A stretch of DNA of 64,000 nt from Bacteroidetes bacterium GWF2_41_31 (GTDB taxonomy: Bacteria > Bacteroidota > Bacteroidia > Bacteroidales > F082), in assembly GCA_001769215.1 (NCBI GenBank), contig MEOL01000043.1:1-64000 (forward strand), written 5' to 3'. Shown here piece after piece: positions 63,698 to 64,000 of this stretch; the stretch's first letter is position 1; each line of letters starts with the position of its first letter. Position numbers and translations under genes: made by a program. The notes beneath the pieces were generated by a model, which was not told the origin of the DNA, did no database searches, and saw nothing but the letters and a program-made list of their open reading frames with translations.

Positions 63698-64000
63698 TTA
63701 CTCCTTTGAAACAAATACGAGATAACCCCATGGAGTTAAGTCGAATAACTGATTTTCAGACAGGTCGATGGTTTCTCCAGTAAAGGCATTAGAAAACATT
63801 CCTGAAGGGCTGTTTGGATCAAGAGAAAATTTCTGAGGCAGGTCACTCAGGTTCATTACAACAACCACTTTGTTGTCTTCTGTTTCTCTTAAAAAAGCCA
63901 GCATGGTCGTATCCTTCCTTTCGGTTAAGGCGATTATTTCACCTCCCTCTTTACCATTCCATAGTGCTTTATTGTTATGTTTAAGGTGATTTAGCGTTGT
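63698..64000 (-). CDS. C-terminal end of an alpha-amylase-family enzyme (cut by window edge)
   Basis: The reading frame is open from the window end to the stop at 63698. The visible 100 residues include NHLKHNNKALWNGKEGGE, MLAFLRETEDNKVVVVMNLS and FDLTPWGYLVFVSKE, the typical C-terminal beta domain of a GH13 alpha-amylase or alpha-glucosidase. The catalytic part lies beyond the edge. It is on the same strand as the lacI-type gene and likely belongs to the maltodextrin locus. Nothing was seen in 63460..63697. Confidence 0.8.
   Translation of the reverse strand, partial: TTLNHLKHNNKALWNGKEGGEIIALTERKDTTMLAFLRETEDNKVVVVMNLSDLPQKFSLDPNSPSGMFSNAFTGETIDLSENQLFDLTPWGYLVFVSKE

Noticed and set aside
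1-64000. tRNA, rRNA, CRISPR array or prophage
   Set aside because: No cloverleaf-like sequence, regularly spaced repeats or phage structural genes were found by reading; a covariance-model search would be needed to be certain for small RNAs.

Overview
The window reads as Bacteroidota chromosome, most likely class Bacteroidia (a Marinilabiliales-like organism is an inference). Support: TAnnTTTG-type -7 promoter boxes and few Shine-Dalgarno sites, a SusC/SusD pair, type IX secretion (T9SS) C-terminal sorting domains, flexirubin-type DarA/DarB proteins, a menaquinone operon and an LruC-domain lipoprotein. No rRNA, tRNA or CRISPR array was seen.

Layout. 1-607: non-coding, holding a dispersed GC-rich repeat and a clean 349-bp MITE-like element (24-bp perfect terminal inverted repeats, 9-bp target duplication) abutting arfB. 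608-2640: arfB and a KamA-family radical-SAM aminomutase. 2788-7957 (minus): first block of an aryl-polyene/dialkylresorcinol (flexirubin-type) pathway: thioesterase, two active ketosynthases, two ketosynthase-like proteins lacking catalytic residues, ACP and dehydratase. 8205-9344: AAA/DUF4143 ATPase. 9514-15164: xylose genes xylB-xylA-xylE plus an AraC regulator. 15293-18640: repeat-rich stretch with a TonB-domain protein, a broken Bro-N gene between two copies of a direct repeat, and a solitary rhaD. 18836-29802 (mostly minus): second pigment block: aryl-CoA-ligase-like enzyme, DUF2141 protein, DarA, DarB, ApeP-like dehydratase, a 138-residue protein, BtrH-like acyltransferase, ABC exporter. 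It is interrupted by a plus-strand outer-membrane protein and a RelE-type toxin-antitoxin island. 30089-35486: lipoprotein, dead yoeB toxin, HutD/Ves protein, large LruC lipoprotein. 35605-38806: C45-family hydrolase and CrtI-like oxidoreductase, probably also pigment-linked. 40343-49408: comM and menI-F-D-B-A-C-E. 49500-50726: orphan receiver and an ATP-cone/nuclease protein. 50985-64000: maltodextrin/starch locus with a T9SS amylase, a T9SS SusE/F-like multidomain protein, SusC, SusD, a LacI regulator and the end of another GH13 enzyme.

How it fits together. The pigment blocks supply starter activation, iterative polyene extension, dehydration, resorcinol formation by DarB/DarA, acyl transfer and export; no ketoreductase or ammonia-lyase lies in the window. 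The sus locus appears to be controlled by the LacI protein through palindromes sharing the core CAAACGATTG, one between the divergent susE/F-like and susC genes and one upstream of the amylase. The men operon makes menaquinone from chorismate. Several intergenic stretches hold eroded selfish genes (Bro-N, YoeB, an XRE fragment).
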